Origin: Sipunculus nudus
Taxonomy: Eukaryota > Annelida > Sipuncula > Golfingiida > Sipunculidae
Reading direction: 5' to 3'
Assembly: GCA_026874595.1 (NCBI GenBank)
Contig: CM049315.1
Location: 63,423,389 to 63,487,388, forward strand
DNA length: 64,000 nt
Position numbers and translations under genes: made by a program. Every line of letters starts with the position of its first letter. Position 1 is the first letter of the stretch. This document shows positions 47,501 through 61,234 of the stretch, piece by piece. The notes under the pieces were generated by a model. It saw only the letters and a program-made list of their open reading frames with translations. It did not search any database and had not been told where the DNA came from.

Positions 47501-50500
47501 ACTTCATTAGGCGACTTAAAATCCGTTACAATGGTCGTTTTCGTCGCAATCAGCTCGATTTTTTTTGCGTAATGCAAGATCGTGTTTGTGCAAAATAGAA
47601 GATTAAAATTGCAAAAGAAGCAATTCAGAAGCTCCATTAGGCCATTTAGAACCAGGTACAAACATCGATCTCGCCGAAATCAGCTAGGTTTTTGCCTAAT
47701 TCATGATCGTGTGTTGTGCAAAAATTGCAGATTAAAATTGCAAAAGAAGCAATTCAGAAGCTTCATTAGGCCGTTTAGAACCAGATACAAACATCTTTTA
47801 CGCCGAAATCAGCTCGGTTTTTGCGTAATAAAAAATCGTGTTTTGTGCAAAGATGACCGATTTAAACTGCAAAAGAAGCGTTTAAGAAGCTTTTTCAGGC
47901 CATTAAGAATCAGTTAGGAACGTCGTTTTTGCTGAAATCAGCTTGGTTTTTTTTGCGTAATATAAGATCGTGTGTTGTGCAAAGATGATCGATTTAAACT
48001 GCAAAAGAAGCGTTTGAGAAACTTCATTAGGCCATTTAGAACCAGTTACAAATGTCGTTTTTTGGCCGAAATCAGCTCGGTTTTTGCGTAATATAGGATT
48101 CTGTTTTGTGCAAAATGTCCGATTTCAACTGCGAAAGAAGCGTTTTAGAAGCTTCATTTGTCCATTTACAACCAGTTACAAAAGTCGTTTTTGCCGAAAT
48201 CAGCGCGATTTTCGCGTTATACAAGATCGTACGTTGTGAATAAATGGCCGATTTGAACTGCGAAAGAAGCGTTTTAATAGCTTCATCAGGCCATTTAGAA
48301 CAAGTTACGAACGTCGTTTTTCCCGAAATCAGCTCGGTGTTCGCTTTATACAAGATCGTGTCTTTTGCAATGATCACCGATTTAAACAGCGAAAGAAGCC
48401 TTTTAGAAGCTTCATCAGGCCATTAAAAACCAGTTAGAAACGTCGTTTTTGCTGAAATCAGCTCGATTTTTTTGCGTAATGCAAGATCGTGTTTGTGCAA
48501 ATATTGCAGATTTAAATTGCAAAAGAATCAATTCAGGAGCTTTTTTAGGCCATTTAGAACCAGATACCAACGTCTTTTTCGCCGAAATCAGCTCGATTTT
48601 TTGCGTAATACAAAATCGTGTGTTGTGCAAAGATGATCGATTTAAACTGCTTAAGAAGCGTTTTAGAAGCTTCATCAGGCCATTAAGAACCAGTTAGAAA
48701 CGTCTTTTACGCCGAAATCAGCTCGTTTTTTTCGTAATACAAGATCGTGATTTGTGCAGAAACGGCTGATTTAAACTGCGATAGAAGCGTTTTAATAGCT
48801 TCATTAGGCTATTTAGAAATTGGTAAAAACGTCGCTCTTGCTGAAAGCAGATCGGTTTTTGCGTAATACAAGATCGTGTTTTGTGCAAAGATGACCGATT
48901 TAAACCGCGAAAGAAGCGTTTTAGAAGCTTCATCAGGCCATTTAGAACCAGTTAGCAACGTCGTTTTTGCTGAAATCAGCTCGGGTTTTTTTTTGCGTAA
49001 TACAAAATCGTCTGTTGTGCAAAGATGTCCGATTTAAAGTGCTAAAGAAGCGTTTTAGAAGATTCATCAGGCAATTAAGAAGTTAGAAACGTCGTTTTTG
49101 CTAAAATCAGCTCGATTTTTTAGTGTAATATAAGATCGTGTTTGTGCAAAGATGACCGATTTAAACTGCAAAAGAAGAGTTTAAGAAGGTTCAATAGGCC
49201 ACTTTAAACCAGTTACAAATATCTTTTTTGCCGAAATCGACTCGGTTTTTGCGTTATAATAGATCATGATCCGTGCAAAAATGGCCAGTTTAAACTGCGA
49301 AAGAAGCGTTTCAGAAACTTCATAAGGCGACTTAAAACCCGTTACAATGGTCGTTTTCGTCGCAATCAGCTCGGTTTTCGCGTACTACAAGATCGTGTGT
49401 TGTGCAAAAATGGCCGTTTAAATTGCAAATGAAGCATTTTAATAGCTTCATCAGGCCATTTAAAACAAGTTACAAACGTCGTTTTTGCCGAAATCAGCTC
49501 GGTTTTCGCTTTAAACAAGATCGTGTCTTGTGCAATGATCACCGATTTAAACTGTGAAAGAAGCGTTTTAGAAGCTTCATCAGGCCATTAAGAACCAGAT
49601 AAAAACGTCGTTTTTGCTGAAATCAGCTCGATTTTTTTGCGTAATGCAAGATCGTGTTTGTGCAAATATTGCAGATTTAAATTGCAAAAGAATCAATTCA
49701 GGAGCTTGATTAGGCCATTTAGAAATTGGTAAAAACGTCGCTCTTGCTGAAATCAGATCGGTTTTCGCGTAATACAACATCGTGTTGTGTAAAATAGAAG
49801 ATTAAAATTGCAAAAGAAGCAATTCAGAAGCTCCATTAGGCCATTTAGAAACGGGTACAAACATCGATCTCGCCGAAATCAGCTAGGTTTTTGGCTAATT
49901 CAGGAACGTGTGTTGTGCAAAAATTACAGATTTCAATTGCAAAAGAAGCAATTCAAATGCTTCATTAGGCCGTTTAGAATCAGATACAAACGTCTTTTAC
50001 AACGAAATCAGCTCGGTTTTTTCGTAATACAAGATCGTGATTTGTGCAGAAACGGCTAATATAAACTGCGATAGAAGCGTTTAAATAGCTTCATTAGGCC
50101 ATTTAGAAATTGTTAAAAAGTCGCTTTTGCTGAAATCAGATCGGTTTTCGCGTAGTACAAGTTCGTGTTGTGCAAAATAGAAGATTAAAGTTGCAAAAGA
50201 AGCAATTCAGAAGCTCCATTAGGCCATTTAGAACCGGGTACAAACATCGATCTCGCCGAAATCAGCTAGGTTTTTGCCTAATTCATGATCGTGTGTTGTG
50301 CAAAAATTGCAGATTTAAATTGCAAAAGAAGCAATTCAGAAGCTTCATTAGGCCGTTTAGAACCAGATACAAACATCTTTTACGCCGAAATCAGCTCGGT
50401 TTTTGCGTAATACAAAATCGTGTTTTGTGCAAAGATGACCGACTTAAACTGCAAAAGAAGCGTTTAAGAAGCTTTATCAGGCCATTAAGAATCAGTTAGG

Positions 50501-51480
50501 AACGTCGTTTTTGCTGAAATCAGCTCGGTTTTTTTTGCGTAATATAAGATCGTGTGTTGTGCAAAGATGATCGATTTAAACTGCAAAAGAAGCGTTTGAG
50601 AAACTTCATTAGGCCATTTAGAACCAGTTACAAATGTCGTTTTTTGGCCGAAATCAGCTCGGTTTTTGCGTAATATAGGATCCTGTTTTGTGCAAAATGG
50701 CCAATTTAAACTGCGAAAGAAGCGTTTTAGAAGCTTCATTTGTCCATTTACAACCAGTTACAAAAGTCGTTTTTGCCGAAATCAGCGCGATTTTCGCGTT
50801 ATACAAGATCGTACGTTGTGAATAAATGGCCGATTTGAACTGCGAAAGAAGCGTTTTAATAGCTTCATCAGGCCATTTAGAACAAGTTACGAACGTCGTT
50901 TTTCCCGAAATCAGCTCGGTGTTCGCTTTATACAAGATCGTGTCTTGTGCAATGATCACCGATTTAAACTGCGAAAGAAGCCTTTTAGAAGCTTCATCAG
51001 GCCATTAAGAACCAGTTAGAAACGTCGTTTTTGCTGAAATCAGCTCGATTTTTTTGCGTAATGCAAGATCGTGTTTGTGCAAATATTGCAGATTTAAATT
51101 GCAAAAGAATCAATTCAGGAGCTTTATTAGGCCATTTAAAACCAGATACCAACGTCTTTTTCGCCGAAATCAGCTCGATTTTTTGCGTATTACAAAATCG
51201 TGTGTTGTGCAAAGATGACCGATTTAAACTGCTTAAGAAGCGTTTTAGAAGCTTCATCAGGCCATTAAGAACCAGTTAGAAACGTCTTTTACGCCGAAAT
51301 CAGCTCGTTTTTTTCGTAATACAAGATCGTGATTTGTGCAGAAACGGCTGATTTAAACTGCGATAGAAGCGTTTTAATAGCTTCATTAGGCCATTTAGAA
51401 ATTGGTAAAAACGTCGCTCTTGCTGAAATCAGATCGGTTTTTGCGTAATACAAGATCGTGTTTTGTGCAAAGATGACCGA
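44506..51480. repeat. ~6,976-bp HOR, copy B
   Basis: Tandem repeat of copy A beginning at the same TTTAAACTGCGAAAG point (37,528, 44,506, 51,481). All internal landmarks of copy A are retained in order, including the chimeric monomer at ~47,325 and the L-type monomers at 46,782, 48,204 and 50,786. Differences from A are scattered substitutions and homopolymer changes, so these are young copies. Confidence 0.9.
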
Positions 51481-52075
51481 TTTAAACTGCGAAAGAAGCG
51501 TTTTAGAAGCTTCATCAGGCCATTTAGAACCAGTTAGCAACGTCGTTTTTGCTGAAATCAGCTCGGTTTTTTTTTGCGTAATACAAAATCGTCTGTTGTG
51601 CAAAGATGACCGATTTAAACTGCTAAAGAAGCGTTTTAGAAGATTCATCAGGCAATTAAGAAGTTAGAAACGTCGTTTTTGCTAAAATCAGCTCGATTTT
51701 TTAGTGTAATATAAGATCGTGTTTGTGCAAAGATGACCGATTTAAACTGCAAAAGAAGAGTTTAAGAAGGTTCAATAGGCCACTTAAAACCAGTTACAAA
51801 GATCTTTTTTTGCCGAAATCGACTCGGTTTTTGCGTTATAATAGATCATGATCCGTGCAAAAATGGCGAGTTTAAACTGCGAAAGAAGCGTTTCAGAAAC
51901 TTCATTAGGCGACTTAAAACCCGTTACAATGGTCGTTTTCGTCGCAATCAGCTCGGTTTTCGCGTACTACAAGATCGTGTGTTGTGCAAAAATGGCCGTT
52001 TATATTGCAAATGAAGCATTTTAATAGCTTCATCAGGCCATTTAAAACAAGTTACAAACGTCGTTTTTGCCGAAA
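51481..52075. repeat. ~6,976-bp HOR, truncated copy C
   Basis: Follows copy B in register for nearly 600 bp (GTTATAATAGATCATGATCC near 51,840, GGCCGTTTATATTGC near 51,996). At ~52,075 it shifts to the CTTTAAACAAGATCG subtype, which in copies A and B lies several monomers further on (42,535 and 49,510). The third copy is therefore broken by an internal jump and the array then becomes a mosaic. Confidence 0.8.
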
Positions 52076-55000
52076 TCAGCTCGGTTTTCGCTTTAAACAA
52101 GATCGTGTCTTGTGCAATGATCACCGATTTAAACTGTGAAAGAAGCGTTTTAGAAGCTTCATCAGGCCATTAAGAACCAGTTAGAAACGTCGTTTTTGCT
52201 GAAATCAGCTCGATTTTTTAGCGTAATGCAAGATCGTGTTTGTGCAAATATTGCAGATTTAAATTGCAAAAGAATCAATTCAGGAGCTTTATTAGGCCAT
52301 TTAGAACCAGATACCAACGTCTTTTACGCCGAAATCAGCTCGGTTTTTGCGTAATACAAGATCGTGTTGTGCAAAATAGAAGATTAAAATTGCGAAAGAA
52401 GCAATTCAGAAGCTCCATTAGGCCATTTAGAACCGGGTACAAACATCGATCTCGCCGAAATCAGCTGGGTTTTTGCCTAATTCATGATCGTGTGTTGTGC
52501 AAAAATTGCAGATTTAAATTGCAAAAGAAGCAATTCAGAAGCTTCATTAGGCCGTTTAGAACCAGATACAAACATCTTTTACGCCGAAATCAGCTCGGTT
52601 TTTGCGTAATACAAGATCGTGTTTTGTGCAAAGATGACCGATTTAAACTGCAAAAGAAGCGTTTAAGAAGCTTTATCAGGCCATTAAGAATCAGTTAGGA
52701 ACGTCGTTTTTGCTGAAATCAACTCGGTTTTTTTTGCGTAATATAAGATCGTGTGTTGTGCAAAGATGATGATTTAAACTGCAAAAGAAGCGTTTGAGAA
52801 ACTTTATTAGGCCATTTAGAACCAGTTACAAATGTCGTTTTTTTGCCGAAATCAGCTCGGTTTTTGCGTAATATATGATCCTGTTTTGCGCAAAATGGCC
52901 GATTTAAACTGCGATAGAAGCGTTTTTATAGCTTCATTAGGCTAGTTAGAAATTGGTAAAAACGTCGCTCTTGCGGAAATAAAATCGGTTTTTGCGTAAT
53001 ACAACATCGTGTTGTGCAAAATAGAAGATTAAAATTGCAAAAGAAGCAATTCAGAAGCTCCATTAGGCCATTTAAAACCGGGTACAAATATCGATCTCGC
53101 CGAAATCAGCTAGGATTTTGGCTATTTCAGGAACGTGTGTTGTGCAAAAATTACAGATTTCAATTGCAAAAGAAGCAATTCAGAAGCTTCATTACGCCGT
53201 TTAGAATCAGATACAAAAGTCTTTTACACGAAATCAGCTCGGTTTTTTCGTAATACAAGATCGTGATTTGTGCAGAAACGGCTGATTTAAACTGCGATAG
53301 AAGCGTTTTTATAGGTTCTTTAGGCTATTTAGAAATTGGTAAAAACGTCGCTCTTGCGGAAATAAAATCGGTTTTTGCGTAATACAACATCGTGTTGTGC
53401 AAAATATAAGATTAAAATTGCAAAAGAAGCAATTCAGAAGCTCCATTAGGCCATTTAAAACCGGGTACAAATATCGATCTCGCCGAAATCAGCTAGGATT
53501 TTGGCTATTTCAGGAACGTGTGTTGTGCAAAAATTACGATTTCAATTGCAAAAGAAGCAATTCAGAAGCTTCATTACGCCGTTTAGAATCAGATACAAAA
53601 GTCTTTTACGACGAAATCAGCTCGGTTTTTTCGTAATACAAGATCGTGATTTGTGCAGAAACGGCTGATATAAACTGCGATAGAAGCGTTTAAATAGCTT
53701 CATTAGGCCATTTAGAAATTGTTAAAAACGTCGCTTTTGCTGAAATCAGATCGGTTTGCGCGTAGTACAAGATCGTGTTGTGCAAAATAGAAGATTAAAA
53801 TTGCAAAAGAAGCAATTCAGAAGCTCCATTAGGCCATTTAGAACCGGGTACAAACATCGATCTCGCCGAAATCAGCTAGGTTTTTGCCTAATTCATGATC
53901 GTGTGTTGTGCAAAAATTGCAGATTTAAATTGCAAAAGAAGCAATTCAGAAGCTTCATTAGGCCGTTCAGAACCAGATACAAACATTTTTTACGCCGAAA
54001 TCAGCTCGGTTTTTGCGTAATACAAGATCGTGTTTATAAAGATGACCGATTTAAACTGCAAAAGAGGCGTTTAAGAAGCTTCATCAGGCCATTAAGAATC
54101 AGTTAGGAACGTCGTTTTTGCTGAACTCAGCTCGGTTTTTTTGCGTAATATAAGATCGTGTGTTGTGCAAAGATGATGATTTAAACTGCAAAAGAAGCGT
54201 TTGAGAAACTTCATTAGGCCATTTAGAACCAGTTACAAATGTCGTTTTTTTGCCGAAATCAGCTCGGTTTTTGCGTAATATAGGATCCTGTTTGTGCAAA
54301 ATGGCCGATTTAAACTGCGAAAGAAGCGTTGTAGAAGCTTCATTTGTCCATTTACAAACAGTTACAAAAGTCGTTTTTGCCGAAATCAGCGCGATTTTCG
54401 CGTTATACAAGATCGTACATTGTGAATAAATGGCCGATTTGAACTGCGAAAGAAGCGTGTTAATAGCTTCATCAGGCCATTTAGAACAAGTTACGAACGT
54501 CGTTTTTCCTGAAATCAGCTCGGTGTTCGCTTTATACAAGATCGTGTCTTGTGCAATGATCACCGATTTAAACTGCGAAAGAAGCCTTTTAGGAGCTTCC
54601 TCAGGCCATTAAGAACCAGTTAGAAACGTCGTTTTTGCTGAAATCAGCTCGATTTTTTTGCGTAATGCAAGATCGTGTTTGTGCAAATATTGCAGATTTA
54701 AATTGCAAAAGAATCAATTCAGGAGCTTTATTTGGCCATTTAGAACCAGATACCAACGTCTTTTTCGCCGAAATCAGCTCGGTTTTTGCGTAATACAAGA
54801 CCGTGTTTTGTGCAAAGATGACCGATTTCAACTGCCAAGTAAGCGTTTTAGAAGCTTCATCAGGCCATTAAGAACCAGTTAGAAACGTCTTTTACGCCGA
54901 AATCAGCTCGTTTTTTTCGTAATACAAGATCGTGATTTGTGAAGAAACGGCTGATTTAAACTGCGATAGAAGCGTTTTAATAGCTTCATTAGGCCATTTA

Positions 55001-55970
55001 GAAATTGGAAAAAACGTCGCTCTTGCTGAAATCAGATCGGTTTTTGCGTAATACAACATCGTGTTGTGCAAAATAGAACATTAAAATTGCAAAAGAAGCA
55101 ATTCAGAAGCTCCATTAGGCCATTTGGAATCGGGTATAAACATCGATCTCGCCGAAATCAGAAAGGTTTTAGCCTTATTCATGATCGTTTGTTGTGCAAA
55201 AATTGCAGATTTAAATTGCAAAAGAAGCAATTCAGAAACTTTATTAGGCCGTTTAGAACCAGATACAAACGTCTTTTACGCCGAAATCAGCTCGGTTTTT
55301 GCGTAATACAAGATCGTGTTTTGTGCAAAGATGACCGATTTAAACTGCGAAAGAAGCGTTTTAGAAGCTTCATCAGGCCATTAAGAACCAGTTAGCAACG
55401 TCGTTTTTGCTGAAATCAGCTCGGTTTTTTTTTTGCGTAATTCAAAATCGTCTGTGGTGCAAAGATGACCGATTTAAACTGCTAAAGAAGAGTTTAAGAA
55501 GCTTCAATAGGCCACTTAAAACCAGTTACAAAGATCTTTTTTGTCGAAATCGACTCGGTTTTTCCGTTATAATAGATCATGATCCGTGCAAAAATGGCCA
55601 GTTTAAAATGCGAAAGAAGCGTTTCAGAAATTTCATTAGGCGACTTAAAACCCGTTACAATCGTCGTTTTCGTCGCAATCAGCTCGGTTTTCGCGTACTA
55701 CAAGATCGTGTGTTGTGCAAAAATAGCCGTTTTAATTGCAAATGAAGCGTTTTAATAGCTTCATCAGGCCATTTAAAACAAGTTACAAACGTCGTTTTTC
55801 CCGAAATCAGCTCGGTGTTCGCTTTATACAAGATCGTGTCTTGTGCAAAGATGACCGATTTAAACTGCGAAAGAAGCGTTTTAGAAGCTTCATCAGGCAA
55901 TTAAGAAGTTAGAAACGTCGTTTTTGCTAAAATCAGCTCGATTTTTTAGCGTAATATAAGATGGTTTTTG
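52076..55970. repeat. Mosaic satellite stretch between two HOR domains
   Basis: No gene is visible. Pieces resemble both left-type and right-type HORs. 52,240-52,700 is like 43,200-43,530. 53,670-54,560 combines the AATAGAAGATT series with L-type monomers. 55,066-55,400 is a relative of 10,178-10,480 with many private substitutions (GGAATCGGGTATAAAC, AGAAAGGTTTTAGCC). 55,407-55,745 pairs with 45,222-45,560. Monomers here differ more from each other and from their relatives than in the HOR blocks, as expected for an older or less homogenised part of the array. Confidence 0.7.
52901..53666. repeat. 383-bp three-monomer tandem duplication
   Basis: 52,901-53,283 and 53,284-53,666 are near-identical (landmarks 53,014 and 53,397). 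They share private changes: GGAAATAAAATCGG, GGGTACAAATATCG, CTAGGATTTTGGC and ATTACGCCGTTTAG. Each copy has its own single-base loss, TACACGAAATC at ~53,227 in the first and TTACGATTTC at ~53,535 in the second. Confidence 0.92.
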
Positions 55971-58900
55971 TGCAAAGATGACCGATTTAAACTGCAAAAG
56001 AAGAGTTTAAGAAGCTTCAATAGGCCACTTAAAACCAGTTACAAAGATCTTTTTTGCCGAAATCGACTCGGTTTTTGCGTTAAAATATCATGATCCGTGC
56101 AAAAATGGCCAGTTTAAAATGCGAAAGAAGCGTTTCAGAAATTTCATTAGGCGACTTAAAACCCGTTACAATCGTCGTTTTCGTCGCAATCAGCTCGGTT
56201 TTCGCGTACTACAAGATCGTGTGTTGTGCAAAAATGGCCATTTTAATTGCAAATGAAGCGTTTTAATAGCTTCATCAGGCCATTTAAAACAAGTTACAAA
56301 CGTCGTTTTTGCCGAAATCAGCTCGGTTTTCGCTTTATACAAGATCGTGTCTTGTGCAATGATTACCGATTTAAACTGTGAAAGAAGCGTTTTAGAAGCT
56401 TCATCAGGCCATTAAAAACCAGTTAGAAACGTCTTTTACGCCGAAATCAGCTCGTTTTTTTCGTAATACAAGATCGTGATTTGTGCAGAAACGGCTGATT
56501 TAAACTGCGATAGAAGCGTTTTAATAGCTTTATTAGGCCATTTAGAAATTGGTTAAAACGTCGCTCTTGCTGAAATCAGATCGGTTTTCGCGTAATATAA
56601 GATCGTGTTGTGCAAAATAGAAGATTAAAATTGCAAAAGAAGCAATTCAGAAGCTCCATTAGGCCATTTAGAAGCGGGTACAAACATCGATCTCGCCGAA
56701 ATCAGCTAGGTTTTTGCCTAATTCATGATCGTGTGTTGTGCAAAAATTGCAGATTTAAATTGCAAAAGAAGCAATTCAGAAGCTTCATTAGGCCGTTTAG
56801 AACCAGATACAAACATCTTTTACGCCGAAATCAGCTCGGTTTTTGCGTAATACAAAATCGTGTGTTGTGCAAAGATGACCGATTTAAACTGGGAAAGAAG
56901 CGATTCAATAGCTTCATTAGTCGACTTAAAACCCGTTACAACCGTCGTTTTCGCTTAAATAAGCTCGGTTTTTGCGTAGTACAAGATCGTGTGTTGGGCA
57001 AATATCACCGATTTAAACTGCGAGAGAAGAGATTCAATAGCTTCATAAGGCGACTTATAACCCGTTACAACCGTCGTTTTCGCCGAAATAAGCTCGGTTT
57101 TTGCGTAGTACAAGATCGTGTGTTGGGCAAATATCACCGATTAAAACTGCTAAATAAGCATTTTAGAAACTGCATCAGGCCATTAAGAACCAGTTAGAAA
57201 CGTCGTTTTTGCTGAAATCAGCTCGATTTTTTAGCGTAACATAAGATCGTGTTTGTGCAAAAATGACCGATTTAAACTGCAAAAGAAGAGTTTAAGAAGC
57301 TTCAATAGGCCACTTCAAACCAGTTACAAAGATCTTTTTTGCCGAAATCGACTCGGATTTTGCGTTATAATAGATCATGATTTGTGCAGAAATGGCCAGT
57401 TTAAACTGCGAAAGAAGCGTTTCAGAAACTTCATTAGGCGACTTAAAACCCGTTACAAAAGTCGTTTTCGCCGCAGTCAGCTCGGTTTTCGCGTACTACA
57501 AGATCGTGTGTTGTGCAAAAATGGCCGTTTAAATTGCAAATGAAGCGTTTTAATAGCTTCATCAGGCCATTTAAAACAAGTTACAAACGTCGTTTTTGCC
57601 GAAATCAGCAAGGTTTTCGCTTAATACAAGATCGCAGATTTAAATTCCGAAAGAATCAATTCAGGAGCTTTATTAGGCCATTTAGAACCAGATACCAACG
57701 TCTTTTTCGCCGAAATCAGATCGGTTTTTGCGTAATACAACATCGTGTTTTGTGCAAAGATGACCGATTTCGACTGCCAAGGAAGCCTTTTAGAAGCTTT
57801 CATCAGGCCATTAAGAACCAGTTAGCAACGTCGTTTTTGCTGAAATCAGCTCGATTTTTTGCGTAATACAAAATCGTGTGTTGTGCAAAGATGACCGATT
57901 TAAACTGCTAAAGAAGCGTTTTAGAAGCTTCATCAGGCCATTAAGGACCAGTTAGAAACGTCTTTTATGCCGAAATCAGCTAGTTTTTTTCGTAATACAA
58001 GATCGTGATTTGTGCAGAAACGGCTCATTTAAACTGCCTTAGAAGCGTTTTAATAGCTTCATTAGGCCATTTAGAAATTGGTAAAAACGTCGCTCTTGCT
58101 GAAATCAGATCGGTTTTCGCGTAATACAACATCGTGTTGTGCAAAATAGAGGATTAAAATTGCAAAAGAAGCAATTCAGAAGCTCCATTAGGCCATTTAG
58201 AACCGAGTACAAACATCGATCTCGCCAAAATCAGCTAGGTTATTTGCTAATTCAGGAACGTGTGTTGTGCAAAAATTACAGATTTCAATTGCAAAAGAAG
58301 CAATTCAAAAGCTTCATTAGGCCGTTTAGAATCAGATACAAACGTCTTTTACGACGAAATCAGCTCGGTTATTTCGTAATACAAGATCGTGATTTGTGCA
58401 GAAACGGCTAATATAAACTGCGATAGAAGCATTTAAATAGCTTCATTAGGCCATTTAAAAATTGTTAAAAACGTCGCTTTTGCTGAAATCAGATCGGTTT
58501 TCGCGTAGTACAAGATCGTGTCGTGCAAAATAGAAGATTAAAATTGCAAAAGAAGCAATTCAGAAGCTCCTTAGGCCATTTAGAACCGGGTACAAACATC
58601 GATCTCGCCGAAATCAGCTAGGTTTTTGCCTAATTCATGATCGTGTGTTGTGCAAAAATTGCAGATTCAAATTGCAAAAGAAGCAATTCAGAAGCTTCAT
58701 TAGGCCGTTTAGAACCAGATACAAACATCTTTTACGCCGAAATCAGCTCGGTTTTTGCGTAATACAAAATCGTGTTTTGTGCAAAGATGACCGATTTAAA
58801 CTGCAAAAGAAGCGTTTAAGAAGCTTTATCAGGCCATTAAGAATCAGTTAGGAACGTCGTTTTTGCTGAAATCAGCTCGGTTTTTGCGTAATACAAAATC

Positions 58901-61234
58901 GTGTTTTGTGCAAAATGGCCGATTTAAACTGCGAAAGAAGCGTTTTAGAAGCTTCATTTGTCCATTTACAACCAGTTACAAAAGTTGTTTTTTGCCGAAA
59001 TCAACGCGATTTTCGCGTTATACAAGATCGTACGTTGTGAATAAATGGCCGATTTGAACTGCGAAAGAAGCGTTTATTAGCTTCATCAGGCCATTTAGAA
59101 CAAGTTACGAACGTCGTTTTTGCCGAAATCAGCTCGGTTTTCGCTTTAAACAAGATCGTGTCTTGTGCAATGATCACCGATTTAAACTGTGAAAGAAGCG
59201 TTTTAGAAGCTTTATCAGGCCATTAAGAACCAGTTAGAAACGTCGTTTTTGCTGAAATCAGCTCGATTTTTTTGCGTAATGCAAGATCGTGTTTGTGCAA
59301 ATATTGAAGATTTAAATTGCAAAAGAATCAATTCAGGTGCTTTATTAGGCCATTTAGAACCAGATACCAACGTCTTTTTCGCCGAAATCAGCTCGATTTT
59401 TTGCGTAATACAAAATCGTGTGTTGAGCAAAGATGACCGATTTAAACTGCTTAAGAAGCGTTTTAGAAGCTTCATCAGGCCATTAAGAACCAGTTAGAAA
59501 CGTCTTTTACGCCGAAATCAGCTCGTTTTTTTCGTAATACAAGATCCTGATTTGTGCAGAAACGGCTGATTTAAACTGCGATAGAAGCGTTTTAATAGCT
59601 TCATTAGGCCATTTAGAAATTGGTAAAAACTTCGCTCTTGCTAAAATCAGCTCGATTTTTTAGTGTAATATAAGATCGTGTTTGTGCAAAGATGACCGAT
59701 TTAAACTGTAAAAGAAGAGTTTAAGAAGGTTCAATAGGCCACTTAAAACCAGTTACAAAGATCTTTTTTGCCGAAATCGACTCGGTTTTTGCGTTATAAT
59801 AGATCATGATCCGTGCAAAAATGGCCAGTTTAAACTGCGAAAGAAGCGTTTCAGAAACTGCATTAGGCGACTTAAAACCCGTTACAATCGTCGTTTTCGT
59901 CGCAATCAGCTCGGTTTTCGCGTACTACAAGATCGTGTGTTGTGCAAAAATGGCCGTTTAAATTGCAAATGAAGCATTTTAATAGCTTCATCAGGCCATT
60001 TAAAACAAGTTACAAACGTCGTTTTTGCCGAAATCAGCTCGGTTTTCGCTTTAAACAAGATCTTGTCTTGTGCAATGATCACCGATTTAAACTGTGAAAG
60101 AAGCGTTTTAGAAGCTTCATCAGGCCATTAAGAACCAGTTAGAAACGTCGTTTTTGCTGAAATCAGCTCGATTTTTTTTTGCGTAATGCAAGATCGTGTT
60201 TGTGCAAATATTGCAGATTTAAATTGCAAAAGAATCAATTCAGGAGCTTTATTAGGCCATTTAAAACCAGATACCAACGTCTTTTCCGCCGAAATCAGCT
60301 CGGTTTTTGCGTAATACAAGACCGTGTTTTGTGCAAAGATGACCGATTTAAACTGCCAAGGAAGCCTTTTAGAAGCTTCATCAGGCCATCAAAAACCAGT
60401 TAGTAACGTCGTTTTTGCTGAAATCAGCTCGATTTTTTGCGTTATACAAAATCGTGTGTTGTGCAAAGATGACCGATTTAAACTGCTAAAGAAGCGTTTT
60501 AAAAGCTTCATCAGGCCATTAAGAACCAGTTAGAAATGTCTTTTACGCCGAAATCAGCTCTTTTTTTCGTAATACATGATCGTGATTTGTGCAGAAACGG
60601 CTGATTTAAACTGCGATAGAAGCGTTTTAATAGCTCCATTAGGCCATTTAGAAATTGATAAAAACATCCATCTCGCCGAAATCAGCTAGGTTTTTGGCTA
60701 ATTCAGGAACGTGTGTTGTGCAAAAATTACAGATATCAATTGCAAAAGAAGCAATTCAGTAGCTTCATTAGGCCGTTTAGAATCAGATACAAACGTCTTT
60801 TACGACGAAATCAGCTCGGTTTTTTCCTAATACAAGATCGTGATTTGTGCAGAAACGGCTAATATAAACTGCGATAGAAGCGTTTAAATAGCTTCATTAG
60901 GCCATTTAGAAATTGTTAAAAACGTCGCTCTTGCTGAAATCAGATCGGTTTTCGCGTAGTACAAGATCGTGTCTTGTGCAATGATCACCGATTTAAACTG
61001 CGAAAGAAGCCTTTTAGAAGCTTCATCAGGCCATTAAGAACCAGTTAGAAACGTCGTTTTTGCTGAAATCAGCTCGATTTTTTTGCGTAATGCAAGATCG
61101 TGTTTGTGCAAATATTGCAGATTTAAATTGTAAAAGAATCAATTCAGGAGCTTTATTAGACCATTTAGATCCAGATACCAACGTCTTTTTCGCCGAAATC
61201 AGCTCGTTTTTGCGTAATACAAGACCGTGTTTTG
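55971..61234. repeat. ~5.3-kb (about 41-monomer) repeat, copy 1
   Basis: Landmarks from 55,971 to the end of the window pair at an offset of ~5,265 before, and 5,395-5,396 after, ~56,640: 57,253, 57,513 and 58,139 pair with 62,649, 62,909 and 63,534. The join with copy 2 falls inside a shared TTTGTGCAAAGATGACCG block near 61,232, where a CAAGACCGTG-type monomer runs into the AAAAGAAGAGTTTAAG type. It contains occurrence 3 of the divergent-monomer block. Confidence 0.8.
56800..58138. repeat. Divergent-monomer block, occurrence 3
   Basis: Same order of subtypes as 3,180-4,380, but with one additional monomer at ~56,890-57,015 (GGGAAAGAAGCGATTC ... GTCGACTTAAAACCC). The extra unit looks like a diverged neighbour of the TTGGGCAAATATC monomer. 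After it, pairing with 3,247 onwards resumes at offset 53,756. Private changes such as AAATTCCGAAAG near 57,645 are present. Confidence 0.82.

Noticed and set aside
52240-52698. Possible gene remnant from a 152-codon open frame
   Set aside because: It is identical in plan to neighbouring satellite monomers and only the frame-preserving lengths make it open.
56610-57197. 195-codon open frame and many 60-150-codon frames on both strands
   Set aside because: Same reason: translated satellite. The frames begin and end at arbitrary monomer variants and are destroyed wherever a 128- or 130-bp monomer intervenes.
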